A DNA stretch of 64,000 nt from Amia ocellicauda (taxonomy: Eukaryota > Chordata > Actinopteri > Amiiformes > Amiidae), in contig NC_089853.1 in NCBI RefSeq assembly GCF_036373705.1, forward strand, positions 31,217,068 through 31,281,067. Reading direction: 5' to 3'. Each line of letters begins with the position of its first letter. The first letter of the stretch is position 1. Below, piece by piece: positions 1 to 10,496 of this stretch. The notes under the pieces are model-generated. The model saw nothing but the letters and a program-made list of their open reading frames with translations. It ran no database searches and had not been told where the DNA came from. The position numbers were made by a program, and so were the translations under genes.

Positions 1-627
1 CTAAGTGTACTGTAATTTGTTTTGTTTTGGTAGTTTGGGTAAAACCAGTCAAACAGTATCATATTGTAATACCACAAACCTTTAAAGACATCCCTTTGTT
101 TCACTGCCCGAATTGAAGATCCGTCTTGTTACATTTGAAGACGGTGCCTATATTTTTCACCGTTGTTTGTTAATAGTGAAATAGCATATAATTCCATCTC
201 TGCAGATTGGTGTGCATCTTGTGTTTAGGTATTTAAATCTACATTGTTACCTGGACGAACAAGCAACTGTTCTTTTATATACCCGAATCACAGATACAAA
301 ATTGTATTTCCATCAATCTACCTTAAAACAAAATAAATCCAAGATTGATTATCAAAACTACTGACAGAAATTAAGGTTCTTCCAATCTAAATATTGAATT
401 GTTTCTTTATATATTTGTTGCGCCAAGAACTAATATACTCAATTTATTAACGTTGTATGTCTGTGGTAGGTCTGAGTGTTAGTTAAACACACAAATTGAA
501 ATTGTTGAATTATTTAAATAATAGTTTGAGGATTGTATTTATTTACACTTTCTCTGCATAATTATTTTATATCTATACCTCAATTAACATTATTAAAGTA
601 GATACTATTTTGTTGTACTAGTAATTC

Positions 628-671
<44 letters not shown>

Positions 672-770
672 AATTTTCTTAAAGATTATGATGATGATGT
701 CTCCCAAAGAAGCAAGCTCTTAATTGTTTGGTTGAATTTCTCTATCACAATAACTGCATTTTAAAATAAA
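1..770. other. Intergenic DNA upstream of GTF2A2, no gene seen
   Basis: AT-rich sequence without a convincing exon, splice pair or transposon. The only distinct structure is the trinucleotide repeat listed at 629-669. Confidence 0.6.
629..669. repeat. (AAT)n microsatellite
   Basis: About 13 uninterrupted AAT units, read directly from the sequence. Confidence 0.95.
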
Positions 771-771
771 G

Positions 772-1000
772 GTGCTCCGAAACGCCGCACTCCAGCACGA
801 ACAAGTCCACAGCGTGAAGGTCCGCGCTCTTCGTCATGTTTGTCCTTCTCGGTGTGCCGTACTCTGTGTACCGGGTTTATGCTTCCTGTTTAAGAGACAA
901 CAACAGGACGGGGAAGGGAAATACCAGTACGAGGGAGTTTTGATTATATTAACAACAAGGGCTTGTAACCTTGGTATTACTACTCAGACAGTTAGATAAA
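772..1000 (+). promoter_or_regulatory. Probable GTF2A2 promoter / 5' untranslated exon region
   Basis: CpG content rises between about 775 and 860, in contrast to the AT-rich flanks. A usable splice acceptor (a pyrimidine/adenine stretch ending in CTCAG at 983-987) lies 14 bases before the GTF2A2 start codon. This suggests a noncoding first exon at about 780-910 spliced to the exon that carries the ATG. No TATA box or defined initiator is visible, so the boundaries are guesses. Confidence 0.4.
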
Positions 1001-2597
1001 ATGGCATACCAGCTTTACAGAAATACCACCCTGGGGAACAGTCTGCAGGAGAGTCTGGACGAACTCATTCAGGTAATATGCGAGGTGTAGGCAACGTGTG
1101 GTGTTCAGTATGTTCATACTCCCGCTACATGCACCAGTAGGCAAAACACGCATTTGTCTTTCCTCCGTCGACACCACGGTTATATCAACGTGTTCACTGA
1201 ACAGTGCAGGTGTTAAGGAAGCGCACTGCCACCGAGCTCAGTCGCGAATACAAGTTCAGCCTCAGACAGGACCAAAATGGTCGAGCTGTCTGCTCAGGCT
1301 CTGGGGACAAAAAGAAAAAAAGCAACTTTTCCCCTGTTATAAATCTGCAATCTCTTCTGTTTTGATGGGTGAGAGACGTGACGTTTTTACAAAGAGGGAT
1401 TTCCTGAGCAGCTCGGCATTGTAAAGTGTTTCCATATGGTGAACCCAATCACAGCGGGTCTGTTTAGTATTAATGTCCCCCAACACGCCACCCAAACGAT
1501 CAGGTACATTTCAGCAGAGAAGCAATGGTCTGTTCTGCCGATGATAATGTTTGATGTATTGGGATTTGAGTTTAGATACGGTATGGTTCTTTGTCGTAGT
1601 TCTAATAATTCATGGCTGACCTCAATGAATTGAATGGGATCTGACATGTCTTGAAAGGTCTGATAAGGTCAGTCGCAGGGGGGAGAAATCAATGGCTGTT
1701 GTACTTGTATGTGACACGCAAAGGTTATTAATTGAAACAAATTATTTCTGTGCCGTTTGGGAACATTGACCAGGTCGACAAAATCAGTAAAAGATCTGTC
1801 TAGGTATGCAACTCCCAGACACCATTACTGTAAGAACCAAGTTTGGCCCTTCAGCAATATACTGTGTTTTAAATTAATCTTTCATATTAAAGAAAGTCGT
1901 TTTATTGAGCTATGTGATGTGATGATGCTATATTATTGAGTGTTGAAGGTTTGTGTCGGTATGTGTTTTAAATATTGTGTATATTTATCATATTTATTTT
2001 GCCCCACTGAAATACGACAACACTTTCTACATTATAAGCGATGTCTTCTTGATTCCCAGACCCAACAGATCACTCCACAGCTTGCACTCCAGGTGCTCCT
2101 TCAGTTTGATAAAGCCATTAACACAGCGCTGGCGAATAGGGTGCGCAATCGGGTCAACTTTCGGGTGAGTACCGTGCTTTCCAGGACGCCCAGGTCTCGG
2201 CACAGTTATGGGTTAGAAGAGAGCAGAACTGCAAATATTCGAGGAATGGAATCTGGAACTTCAGGTTCTTAAGTTCCAGATTCCACTGCTCGAATATTTC
2301 CAGTTCTGCTCTCTTCTAACCCATAACTGTTTCCAAATATTATCCAAATATAACCGGAGAACTTCCAGTTCTGCGTTTCAATTCTTTTGTAGTCTTTTTG
2401 TGCCTCAAGAGGGCAGCATTGATGTACATGATGTACATATGTAACCACTTACATAAGTATTTGTGTGTATTTATCAGTCGACAGTGAATGTGACATGTTT
2501 AAACTTTTGTTGAGAAATGCCACAAACACCAAAATGTGTAAATACTATGTATGTAATGAGGAAAACATAATGAATATGGAATACTTTCATTTTAAAA

Positions 2598-2633
<36 letters not shown>

Positions 2634-3400
2634 TATATATATATTACTTTTTTGATATTTGTTCTTAACCATTGATTCGTTTTTTAAAAAATATTGCTCA
2701 GCTGCTCATAGTGCTATATTAAGATTACACTTTCATTTGTAGATATTATAAGTATGCATTGACAACCTTTTTTGGTTTTTACCCCCCCCCCCCTCCCCAT
2801 ATTGCTATCTTTGCAGGGATCGCTCAACACTTATAGATTCTGTGACAATGTCTGGACATTTGTGTTGAACGATGTCGAGTTTAGAGAAGTGACTGACTTG
2901 GTTAAAGTGGACAAAGTAAAGATTGTCGCTTGTGATGGAAAAAGTAAGTGGGAGCCTTTAAAAGTCCATGTAATGTTGTTATTCAATTAAGGAGTATGTA
3001 TAGTGCATTTGTTTACCTTACATTATTACATTTCTTAGCAGATGCATGTATAACATAATGAAGAACACAAAGTCTTCAGATTACATTACATTACTTCAGA
3101 TTCTTTCTCAGATGAAATTAAATTTTTAAATGAATTTCTGTGTATTCTGGATACTTTGTGTGAGAGGACTTCAATGTATTTTTTTCTGGTTCTATTTGTT
3201 TTACCCTGAAAAGACTTCTGAGGTGTACAGAACAATTGTCAAATATAAATCAAGGTACATAACTATACCTTGTATTCTGTTACTGTTTAAATGTATACAG
3301 TCTCTAAAATGTAATCTATTATGTGAAACACTTAAGTCACAGGTCTTGAACATTTTGTTTCATTTTTATTACAGACACTGGTTCCAATGCTGCTGAGTGA
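1001..3400 (+). CDS. GTF2A2: Transcription initiation factor IIA subunit 2 (TFIIA gamma)
   Basis: Four coding exons: 1001-1072, 2060-2164, 2817-2943 and 3375-3400. Together they give 330 bases, or 109 residues plus stop, which is exactly the length of vertebrate TFIIA gamma. All introns are GT..AG. The protein starts [12 protein letters not shown] and continues through [15 protein letters not shown] to a short C-terminus ending NAAE, and I recognise it as near-identical to human GTF2A2. TFIIA gamma pairs with the alpha/beta subunits from GTF2A1. It forms the four-helix bundle (here exons 1-2) and part of the beta-barrel (exon 3) that stabilise TBP on TATA DNA during RNA polymerase II initiation. 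The first ATG is the start because it matches the conserved N-terminus. The gene is convergent with the GCNT gene on the other strand, with about 1.1 kb between stop codons. Confidence 0.97.
2202..2330. repeat. Long hairpin (inverted repeat) in GTF2A2 intron 2
   Basis: The left arm starts ACAGTTATGGGTTAGAAGAG at 2202. The right arm ends with its reverse complement at 2330. Arms of about 60 bases face each other across a loop of roughly 9 bases, with only a few mismatches or small indels. It begins 37 bases after the exon 2 donor. It does not look like a known transposon end, and it could be a small foldback element or a local inverted duplication. Confidence 0.85.
2602..2630. repeat. (CT)n microsatellite
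   Basis: Uninterrupted CT units followed by a short TA run, in GTF2A2 intron 2. A poly-C run lies at about 2782-2792, just before exon 3. Confidence 0.95.
3010..3100. mobile_element. Possible L2/V-SINE tail fragment
   Basis: The wording 'acattattacatttcttagcagatgc' (3024-3048) with repeated 'attacattac' resembles the conserved 3' tail shared by fish L2 LINEs and V-SINEs (a 'ttagcagacgctttta' motif). It is short and diverged, so the call is weak. Confidence 0.3.
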
Positions 3401-3675
3401 ATAAAGGATTTTTGTGTAATTGTTACTGATGGAGAAGGGGCCCATGCTCCTGACAAAATGCCACACAGACAGGACTGTATATATTTATAATTTATGACAG
3501 TGATTTCTGTAAAGACCTGAAGTATCAACCCTGTATATAGCAAATGGATCAGTGGGAATAATGGAGCTACAAATGGATCTGCCGAATCATCTGTTTTTGC
3601 ATGACCTTTTTTTAATGACTTTCATATCCCAGCTTTTTTTCAGTTCATAACTGTTATTTAGCTTGAGATTTCTTT

Positions 3676-3681
3676 AATAAA
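3676..3681 (+). terminator. GTF2A2 polyadenylation signal AATAAA
   Basis: Canonical hexamer 276 bases after the GTF2A2 stop codon, followed by T-rich DNA. It is the best candidate for the 3' end of the transcript. Confidence 0.7.
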
Positions 3682-3700
3682 CTTTTATTTAAAAAAACAC

Positions 3701-4501
3701 ATACTGTTCCTGTCAGTTTTTGTCTTATACAAGTTTATTTAAAGTACACGTAAAGTATATACAAAAGGTTGTTCACAGTGTTGTACAGGGTTAACATTAA
3801 CATATTCAGTTTCTCATATGAAATCTACTATCAGAGCAAGGTATATTTGGTATTGGTCCCAACATATGAATTCTGTCAAATCTATGTAGTTAATCATCCA
3901 ATTCATACATTATTTAATTATGTGATGATTGTTCACTTAATTCACTGTAGTTAGAAAATGCAGTTTATTTCCTCCAGAGCATTAGGCTACACAATAGTCA
4001 GTATTTGAGTTCAAAACCATTTGTCCCTTTTTGAAAATCCATACAAAATATATTTTTCACACAAATAAAATAATTATCATTTTTATTCCTTGATATCATG
4101 AATGCTTTTCATTGTTTGTTGTAGTTCCTACATTAGCCTATGGGTCTTAGGGAGCTTTGTAGCCTGTATTGTGGGAATGGATTTTAAATCTGGGTCATAT
4201 TTGACAAATAATGTATTATCCAATATGATTAATCCTAGGTAACCATGTATGTAATATATTTTTTAAGTCATGAATATAACACTTATTAAGGCACACACCA
4301 ATTTAATAAAACATATTTGTAGACAAACCTGTTTTGTAGAGAGGAGTTGGCAAACGTTAAAAGCATAATGTATTGCATGATGTTTAAATAACACGTTCAA
4401 TTATAAATAAAAGTTTGATATCAATCTATGTTATAAATGATCTGTTTCTTATTTATCTTAGTAGGTCTTTGTAGGTCAATATTTGTCCTCATATAGTCCT
4501 G
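3701..4501. other. AT-rich spacer between convergent genes
   Basis: Between the GTF2A2 poly(A) signal and the GCNT stop codon. It probably includes the GCNT 3' untranslated region read on the minus strand: TTTATT, the complement of AATAAA, occurs at about 4082 and 3964. No other gene or repeat was recognised. Confidence 0.5.
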
Positions 4502-5827
4502 TTAACTCAAGATTGTCCCTAGTCTCTTGCCATTGACTGCTTTGTCACGAAGGTGCACCTCTAGGCATTTGATGGCAACGTCATCCACTTCAGGGTCAAA
4601 TTTGTTCGCGAATAGATGGTGCTGAGGTAGCATCCAATGGAGGTCCCCACTACCATAGACGCACACTGCTCTCCGGTGAATGCCAGAACAACGTGGATAG
4701 GGTGACCCTTTCCTTGTGTCGCCTTCAAAATACTCCCATTTTACTAGTCGAGCTATGGCCTGCAAATCCGTGGTGTGAAATTTGGAATTGCTGGGAATGG
4801 ATCCTGGTACTCCAGGCATTCTCTGTAAAGTCGCCCAGAGATGTTCATCCGGGCTGTACGTGTCCTTTGACCATTCCAGTAGATTCTGCACCTTGGGATT
4901 TTCAAATAGGTATTGGACAAATTCACGAGTGACAACAAAATAAGCGTTGCCAGCAAACATGGGAGAGTCGATAGGTGGGGGGATCTTCTTGGTTTCCGTC
5001 CTGGTTATGGAATCTTTGACTTCGTGATGGTAAATCCAACGGTCTTTCTTGTGCTGTGGTGGAGGCTCCGATTCAAGGCTGTTCTTGCCATTCAGGAATT
5101 TAAGGGTCTGTACTATTTCCGCGTTGGTTTTTATTGGAAAATCGGTCCCACAGGTATTTAGAAGATATCTCCATTGTACCGTTGAGTTGAGCAAATCTTC
5201 CATACAGTTCAGGTCAGCCTGCACCCTCGACCACGATGCGTAGACTATCTTTTCCAGCTTTTTCACCACAAACACATTCGGCAAACAGGACACAATGGCC
5301 CTCACGGCATTCTTGAAGTCAGTTGAAGATTTTTGGTCCACATGTACACAGTACACATTCTGAGGGGTGTATATGGCACGAAGAAGTCTCTCGAACATCT
5401 CAATTTTTTCATGGATAACCATTGAGTAAGAGATAGGGAAGTCTTTCTCTTCTTGGCTCAACGGTGATGTAAGAAATTTTCTATTTTTCACATAGGTATC
5501 ACAGTCACGTGTAAGGTTAACATAATCAGCTTCTGTTAAATGCTTAATTTTATTGGCGACAAGTACCCTGCTTATCAGTGCTTGCTCAATAGCATCCTGA
5601 TCTCCACGAATTATTCTGGAACAGGTGGACAAATCCTTTTGGTCGTCACTTACCAGATGCACAGGTCTCAATGTTAAGTTATTGATGGTACAGTTGTCTC
5701 TTCTAGTCTGCCACAGAATGAACATGAATGAAAGCCAAAAAAGTAAAAGAGTACCGGTTGAAAATTTGTGATGGAAGAGTTTTGTCACAGCTTTTAAACT
5801 TGTGTTGATTTTATTCCATTTTGCCAT
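4502..5827 (-). CDS. GCNT3: Beta-1,6-N-acetylglucosaminyltransferase (core 2 GlcNAc transferase), GCNT3-like
   Basis: An intact single-exon frame of 441 residues, the usual size and exon structure of the GCNT (GT14) family. It is a type II Golgi membrane protein with a short basic cytosolic N-terminus, a signal anchor at about residues 27-40 ([13 protein letters not shown]), a stem, and then the lumenal catalytic domain. Visible family motifs are [20 protein letters not shown] (134-153), YCVHVDQKS (159-167), [16 protein letters not shown] (197-212), [17 protein letters not shown] (222-238) and [10 protein letters not shown] (325-334). The last contains Glu328, at the position of the catalytic base known in mouse C2GnT. 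Nine family cysteines are expected, and cysteines are present in the matching blocks. The enzyme transfers GlcNAc from UDP-GlcNAc onto O-glycan core 1, and onto core 3 for GCNT3. Sequence alone does not separate GCNT1, 3 and 4. I chose GCNT3 because human GCNT3 is the immediate neighbour of GTF2A2 on 15q22. Confidence 0.88.
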   Translation of the reverse strand: MAKWNKINTSLKAVTKLFHHKFSTGTLLLFWLSFMFILWQTRRDNCTINNLTLRPVHLVSDDQKDLSTCSRIIRGDQDAIEQALISRVLVANKIKHLTEADYVNLTRDCDTYVKNRKFLTSPLSQEEKDFPISYSMVIHEKIEMFERLLRAIYTPQNVYCVHVDQKSSTDFKNAVRAIVSCLPNVFVVKKLEKIVYASWSRVQADLNCMEDLLNSTVQWRYLLNTCGTDFPIKTNAEIVQTLKFLNGKNSLESEPPPQHKKDRWIYHHEVKDSITRTETKKIPPPIDSPMFAGNAYFVVTREFVQYLFENPKVQNLLEWSKDTYSPDEHLWATLQRMPGVPGSIPSNSKFHTTDLQAIARLVKWEYFEGDTRKGSPYPRCSGIHRRAVCVYGSGDLHWMLPQHHLFANKFDPEVDDVAIKCLEVHLRDKAVNGKRLGTILS

Positions 5828-5883
5828 CGCTAATAATATGTTGTTTTTTTAAAAAGTCTCCTGAAAAGCAGAAATCTCCTGTC

Positions 5884-5891
5884 CTATATAA
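5884..5891 (-). promoter_or_regulatory. TATA-like box upstream of GCNT3
   Basis: The minus strand reads TTATATAG about 57 bases before the GCNT start codon, which is a possible TATA box if transcription starts close to the coding exon. An ATTATTAG just before the ATG could instead be a splice acceptor for an upstream noncoding exon, so promoter placement is unsure. Confidence 0.3.
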
Positions 5892-6049
5892 GTATGAGCA
5901 TGCAGTATCCACATCCCTTGAGTACACTGCGCTTTTTAAGTCTTCAGCAAAAGTAATCACTTTTGAGTAAACAAGGTAAAGTAAATTATTTACCCAGGAT
6001 ATTATCTTCAAGAATGAATAACCAAGTATTGTGTTAGTCAAATGCCCTT

Positions 6050-6900
6050 TCGACTATACAGCAATCCATTTTTTTATGAAGTGGTGTCGTGACTCATTTG
6101 TTCTGACCTCAGCACTGACAAAAACTGAGCAAAACTATACAAATGTTTCCCACCCTTAGTTGTGGTTATTTGCAATATTGGCTCATCCCATGCACATGCG
6201 TTCTCAGAAGGTTTTCCTATGTTGACATTGTTCCTCTTGCATTAGGCTACTTAAACAGGCAAGCCATGCAACTGTTGGAATTTGTCAAAAATTCTCCTAA
6301 ACTTTTTCTTATGCATAGAACGAGATTATTTTCAGTAATTTACACATTTTTCAGGATATACATTTCTTATCTCACAAAAAATATAGAAAGACAAACAACG
6401 TAATAAAGGGAGAATATATTTACAATCATACAGAACACCTGTTTGATGGTAACATCCGTACAACATCATTTTTTAATTGTTTTATTATTAAATAAACCAC
6501 ATAGAAGATAAACTTAGCTGTACTATGTGCTGACCTTGCTATGGGAAAATATACTATCGGGATTCACTAAACAGTAAAGATCAGGGAAAACAATACTTTA
6601 TTAAAAATCTCATTTTGCATTTGCTGGTTTCAATCCTGAACAGCCTAAAACGAATTATGTTCTAGTTAAATATGCTATTGCCAAGGGGGGAAGATGTCAG
6701 AAACGTGTGTATAATTCAAATACCAGCAGAACTGGCCAGTGTATAGGCTATAGCATAATTCACACTCATAATTCAGCAACTCATCAGATAATTTTTTGTG
6801 TAAAATGTAGTTTTACACTTTACAAGTACTCCGCTGTTATTGTAATACGTACTGTAACTTACTGGCAACTCAAGCTGCAAGATATGTTTATTCGATATAA
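6050..6900. other. Intergenic DNA, nothing recognised
   Basis: AT-rich upstream flank of the GCNT gene. Open frames here are short and lack codon bias or splice context. Confidence 0.5.
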
Positions 6901-6904
6901 TTAT

Positions 6905-7330
6905 TGATATATTTCACAGAATAACCCGGAAAAGAGACATGGCAAATACAGCAAGGGAAAATCCAGAGCAGAATCAAGGCTGCCGATCTCGGTTCAATGG
7001 CTGTGTATTGTGTATTAATCTTCATAGACGTGTTCCTGGATGTATTTGTGATTACCCAAGAGCTTTCAATACAGGAAAGAGGGCTTATTGTGATAGCTAC
7101 AGATCCGGCATTGCGATGCCCGCCCAGGTTCACAGCAGGAGCCTGACTTCCACGGCGAGGTGTTGGCTTTACCTGTCTGGCCGCGGGTGTGGAGGTTGTG
7201 TCGGTTATTAACTTGCAGATAAAGGGAGGAGATTAATCACGGCAAGCTCCTCTGTCTTTGTGGGAGTTTGTAGAGATCCGGCAGTCCCGGAAAGCTAGCT
7301 GATAAAAGGGCTTATACGCTTATAAATTGA
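6905..7330. promoter_or_regulatory. Candidate regulatory block upstream of GCNT3
   Basis: A high-complexity, GC-richer island in AT-rich DNA, 1.1-1.5 kb upstream of the GCNT start. It holds GGTTATTAAC (an HNF1-like half site) and AGATAAAGG (GATA-like), both near 7200-7225, then GATTAATC (OTX/CRX-like) and TGATAAAAGG. HNF1 and GATA factors drive many gut genes, and GCNT3 is an intestinal mucin enzyme in mammals, so an enhancer is plausible. This rests on motif reading alone. Confidence 0.25.
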
Positions 7331-7472
7331 AAGTTAGTCAGAAAATAGAGGAATTAAGGTGGGCGCACCTTTACCTATAAACTACATAATAGGATTTCTC
7401 AATGTCTAATAAATCAATAAACAAAAAGCAGAATAACTAAATATAATATGTATATATGACCATTAGCCTACA

Positions 7473-7477
<5 letters not shown>

Positions 7478-7516
<39 letters not shown>
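7478..7516. repeat. (TA)n microsatellite
   Basis: About 19 TA units, read directly. The tyrosine/isoleucine open frame over it is an artefact of the repeat. Confidence 0.95.
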
Positions 7517-7519
<3 letters not shown>

Positions 7520-7870
7520 TAGTGTAAGTTATGCTGGACACTGCCTTTATTACTAGTGGACAATTTATTAAGTCATCTCTATATGTATAACTTTTTCCCC
7601 CAACATTTAATTTTAAGGAAAAGAGCACACGCATACATCCCTCTTCACATCAGGAGGCATTTCATTTATAAACGTTGAAGTTCGTGTGCCTGTAAAAAGC
7701 ACAGCAGCATCTCAGGGATCTTGTCTAAATGAGAAAAGGCGGGTGGAAACATCTTGGCAGTAATTACATTTCTTTACAGCATATTAAAGTATTTAATGAA
7801 GCCTTCTTTTGAAACTCTAAAAAAAAAATCTATTTTAATACACAACATAAACAAACTACCCAGCAGCCAC

Positions 7871-8010
7871 TCGACGTCATTTCATCGTTGTTTCGTGGTT
7901 GAAATGACGTGGATCAACAACAATACAACCGCTATCCAACGTGGATTTGGCAGCGATTCATCAACGTCGAAATATACGTTGCTTTAATGTTCAATAGACG
8001 TCGTGACAGT
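7871..8010. repeat. ACGT-rich imperfect repeat
   Basis: The stretch contains many spaced GACGT / AACGT words (for example CGACGTCATTTC, TGACGTGG, CAACGTGG, CAACGTCG, ATACGTTG, GACGTCGTGAC). Dispersed repeats of this style occur in fish genomes, but I cannot name a family. Confidence 0.4.
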
Positions 8011-8159
8011 CAAAGCAATCAAACAGACCCCAGATAACAAACACAGTATCCTCTCAAACACATGTATTTCCCCAGACGGTACTTTTTTCATGGGTGTATT
8101 TTGAGTGACATGGTAAAAAATAAGCAAAATTCCCCTTAATAAAGAAAACATATAAATAA

Positions 8160-8325
8160 AACGCTACTCTATGACAAACAGCTTAGCCGGCGAATCATAG
8201 AGTCGGAAAGGGTTATCAAGTACTCAGCCAATGAGATGAAGGCGGGAAGCCTCTGAACTGGAACACCTGGGAAGAGCCTCCATTTTCACGGAAGCGGCTG
8301 TATGGAGGAAGGCTTGCTCAAGTAA
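8160..8325 (+). promoter_or_regulatory. Promoter-like segment with possible first exon
   Basis: A GC-richer patch with a CCAAT box (AGCCAATGAG, about 8225-8234). It is followed by about 90 bases ending CTCAA|GTAAGA at 8320/8321, a strong splice donor on +. It could be the first exon of a noncoding RNA or of a gene not otherwise visible. No downstream partner exon was found. Confidence 0.25.
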
Positions 8326-8661
8326 GACTACATATATTTTTTGTGTAGGCTGTTGAACGGGTCTTTGCTGCTTAAATGTTTAAGTGCTATACACTGTAGA
8401 AATTGATGAAGGTATATAATTCGAATTGAAGCACGGACAAATATTTCTGAGTTTCGTTAATTAAAATATGTCATTTGTCATATGTCATAAACGGCTAGTT
8501 TAACTCAAATATTTTACCAGCAAAATATTTCAGTGCAGGATAACAAAATTGTATTATGTGTGCATTCATCAAATTTATTATCAAAATAGTAACTACATTT
8601 AAAATATTTTATCAGTGACCGCTGACGATATTTGAAATTTGAAAAATGTCAGCGTGCATCG

Positions 8662-8663
8662 TT

Positions 8664-8720
<57 letters not shown>
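8662..8720. repeat. (GTT)n microsatellite
   Basis: About 19 units of GTT. The poly-asparagine open frame on the minus strand comes from this repeat. Confidence 0.95.
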
Positions 8721-10357
8721 TTTACTTCAACTTTAATTGAACTGGAGACCTGTATACAACATATTGGAAAAACTGAATGTGTATAAAAGTGCTCTCTAAC
8801 CATAACTTGCATGGAACTAGTTTTAAAAACATTGATAGTATTTTTAAAATCTGTTTTTCAGGTTTAATATACATGTGTATAAATTCTACACAAATAATGT
8901 GTTAGGTACTACACAATATGTGGAGGGTACTGTCTTTCTTCTAACACACGTCAATAAACTAATTTCAGCCAAAAAAACGATGTTTGCAGTTTTCATTCTA
9001 GGTTCATCCTGAAGCTGTAGTGTTTTTTCCTCTACTGTTTTTGTATAGTTAACACCAAGAAAGTGTATTTCAGTTGTTTTCATTTCTTCTCCCCCCCAGA
9101 TTAACTGTCATCACTCTCTCTCTGTGGTTGTTTGCATTTGCTGATGAAATTGATGTTGAAGAAATGTTGACAATGAACATAAGAAAGTTTACAAATGAGA
9201 GGAGGCCATTCGACCCATCATGCTCGTTTGGTGTCCATTTGGGTCCAAGGATCCTATCCAGTCTATTTTTGAATGTTCCCAAATTCTCAGCTTCAACCAC
9301 ATTGTTGGGGAGTTTGTTCCAGATTGTGACAACTCTCTGTGTAAAGAAGTGTCTCCTGTTTTCCGTTTTGAATGCCTTGAAGCCCAATTTCCATTTGTGT
9401 CCCTGGGTGCATGTGTCCCTGCTGATCTGGAAAAGCTCCTCTGGTTTGATGTGGTCGATGCCTTTCATGATTTTGAAGACTTGAATCAAGTCCCCACGTA
9501 GTCTCCTCTGTTCCAGGGTGAAAAGGTTCAGTTCCTCAGTCTCTCAGTAGGACATTCCCTTCAGACCTGGAATAAGTCTGGTTGCTCTCCTCTGAACTGC
9601 CTCTAGAGCAGCGATATCTTTCTTGAAGTGTGGAGCCCAGAACTGTACACAGTATCCAGATGAGCTCTAACTAGTGCATTGTACAGTCTGAACATCACTG
9701 CCCTTGTTCTCAATTCTACACTATTGACAATATACCTTAACATCATTTGCCTTTTTTATTGCTTCCCCACATTGTTCGGATGGAGAAAGTGAGGAGTCCA
9801 CATAGACTCCTAGGTATTTCTCATGTGTTACTTCCTCTAGTTCAATTCCTCCCATAGTGTAATTATAGTGGACATTTTTATTGTATTACCTTGCACTTGT
9901 CCACATCTTGTTTCATCTGCCAGGTGTCGGCCCACAACTGAATATTATCTAAGTCCCTTTGAATGGCCTGTGCTGCCGAGATTGTATCTGCGAGCCACCT
10001 ATTTAAGTATCATCTGCAAATTTGACAAGTTTGCTAACTATCCCAGAGTCCAGATCATTGATATAGATTAGACAAAGCAAAGGCCCTAATACTGATCCCT
10101 GTGGAACTCCACTAACAACCTCACTCCAGTTACAGTGAGGGAAAAAAGTATTTGATCCCCTGCTGATTTTGTACGTTTGCCCACTGACAAAGAAATGATC
10201 AGTCTATAATTTTAATGGTAGGTGTATTTTAACCGTGAGAGACCGAATAACAACAAAATCCAGAAAAACGCATTTCAAAAAAGTTATAAATTGATTTGCA
10301 TGTTAATGAGGGAAATAAGTATTTGATCCCCTATCAATCAGCAAGATTTCTGGCTCC

Positions 10358-10454
10358 CAGGTGTCTTTTATACAGGTAACGAGCTGAGATTAGGAGCACT
10401 CTCTTAAAGGGACTGCTCCTAATCTCAGCTCGTTACCTGTATAAAAGACACCTG
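10358..10454. repeat. Palindrome in the Tc1 5' leader
   Basis: Two perfect 41-base arms (10358-10398 and 10414-10454) separated by a 15-base loop, ending 42 bases before the transposase ATG. The second Tc1 copy has the same palindrome at about 18228-18324, so it belongs to the element family. In a transcript it would form a very stable hairpin ahead of the start codon. Confidence 0.95.
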
Positions 10455-10496
10455 TCCACAGAAGCAAGCAATCAATCAGATTCCAAACTCTCCACC

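Noticed and set aside
4693-5243. Plus-strand frames within the GCNT coding region
   Set aside because: Antisense shadows of a conserved 441-codon glycosyltransferase.
8612-8812. Poly-asparagine protein
   Set aside because: Translation of a GTT microsatellite.
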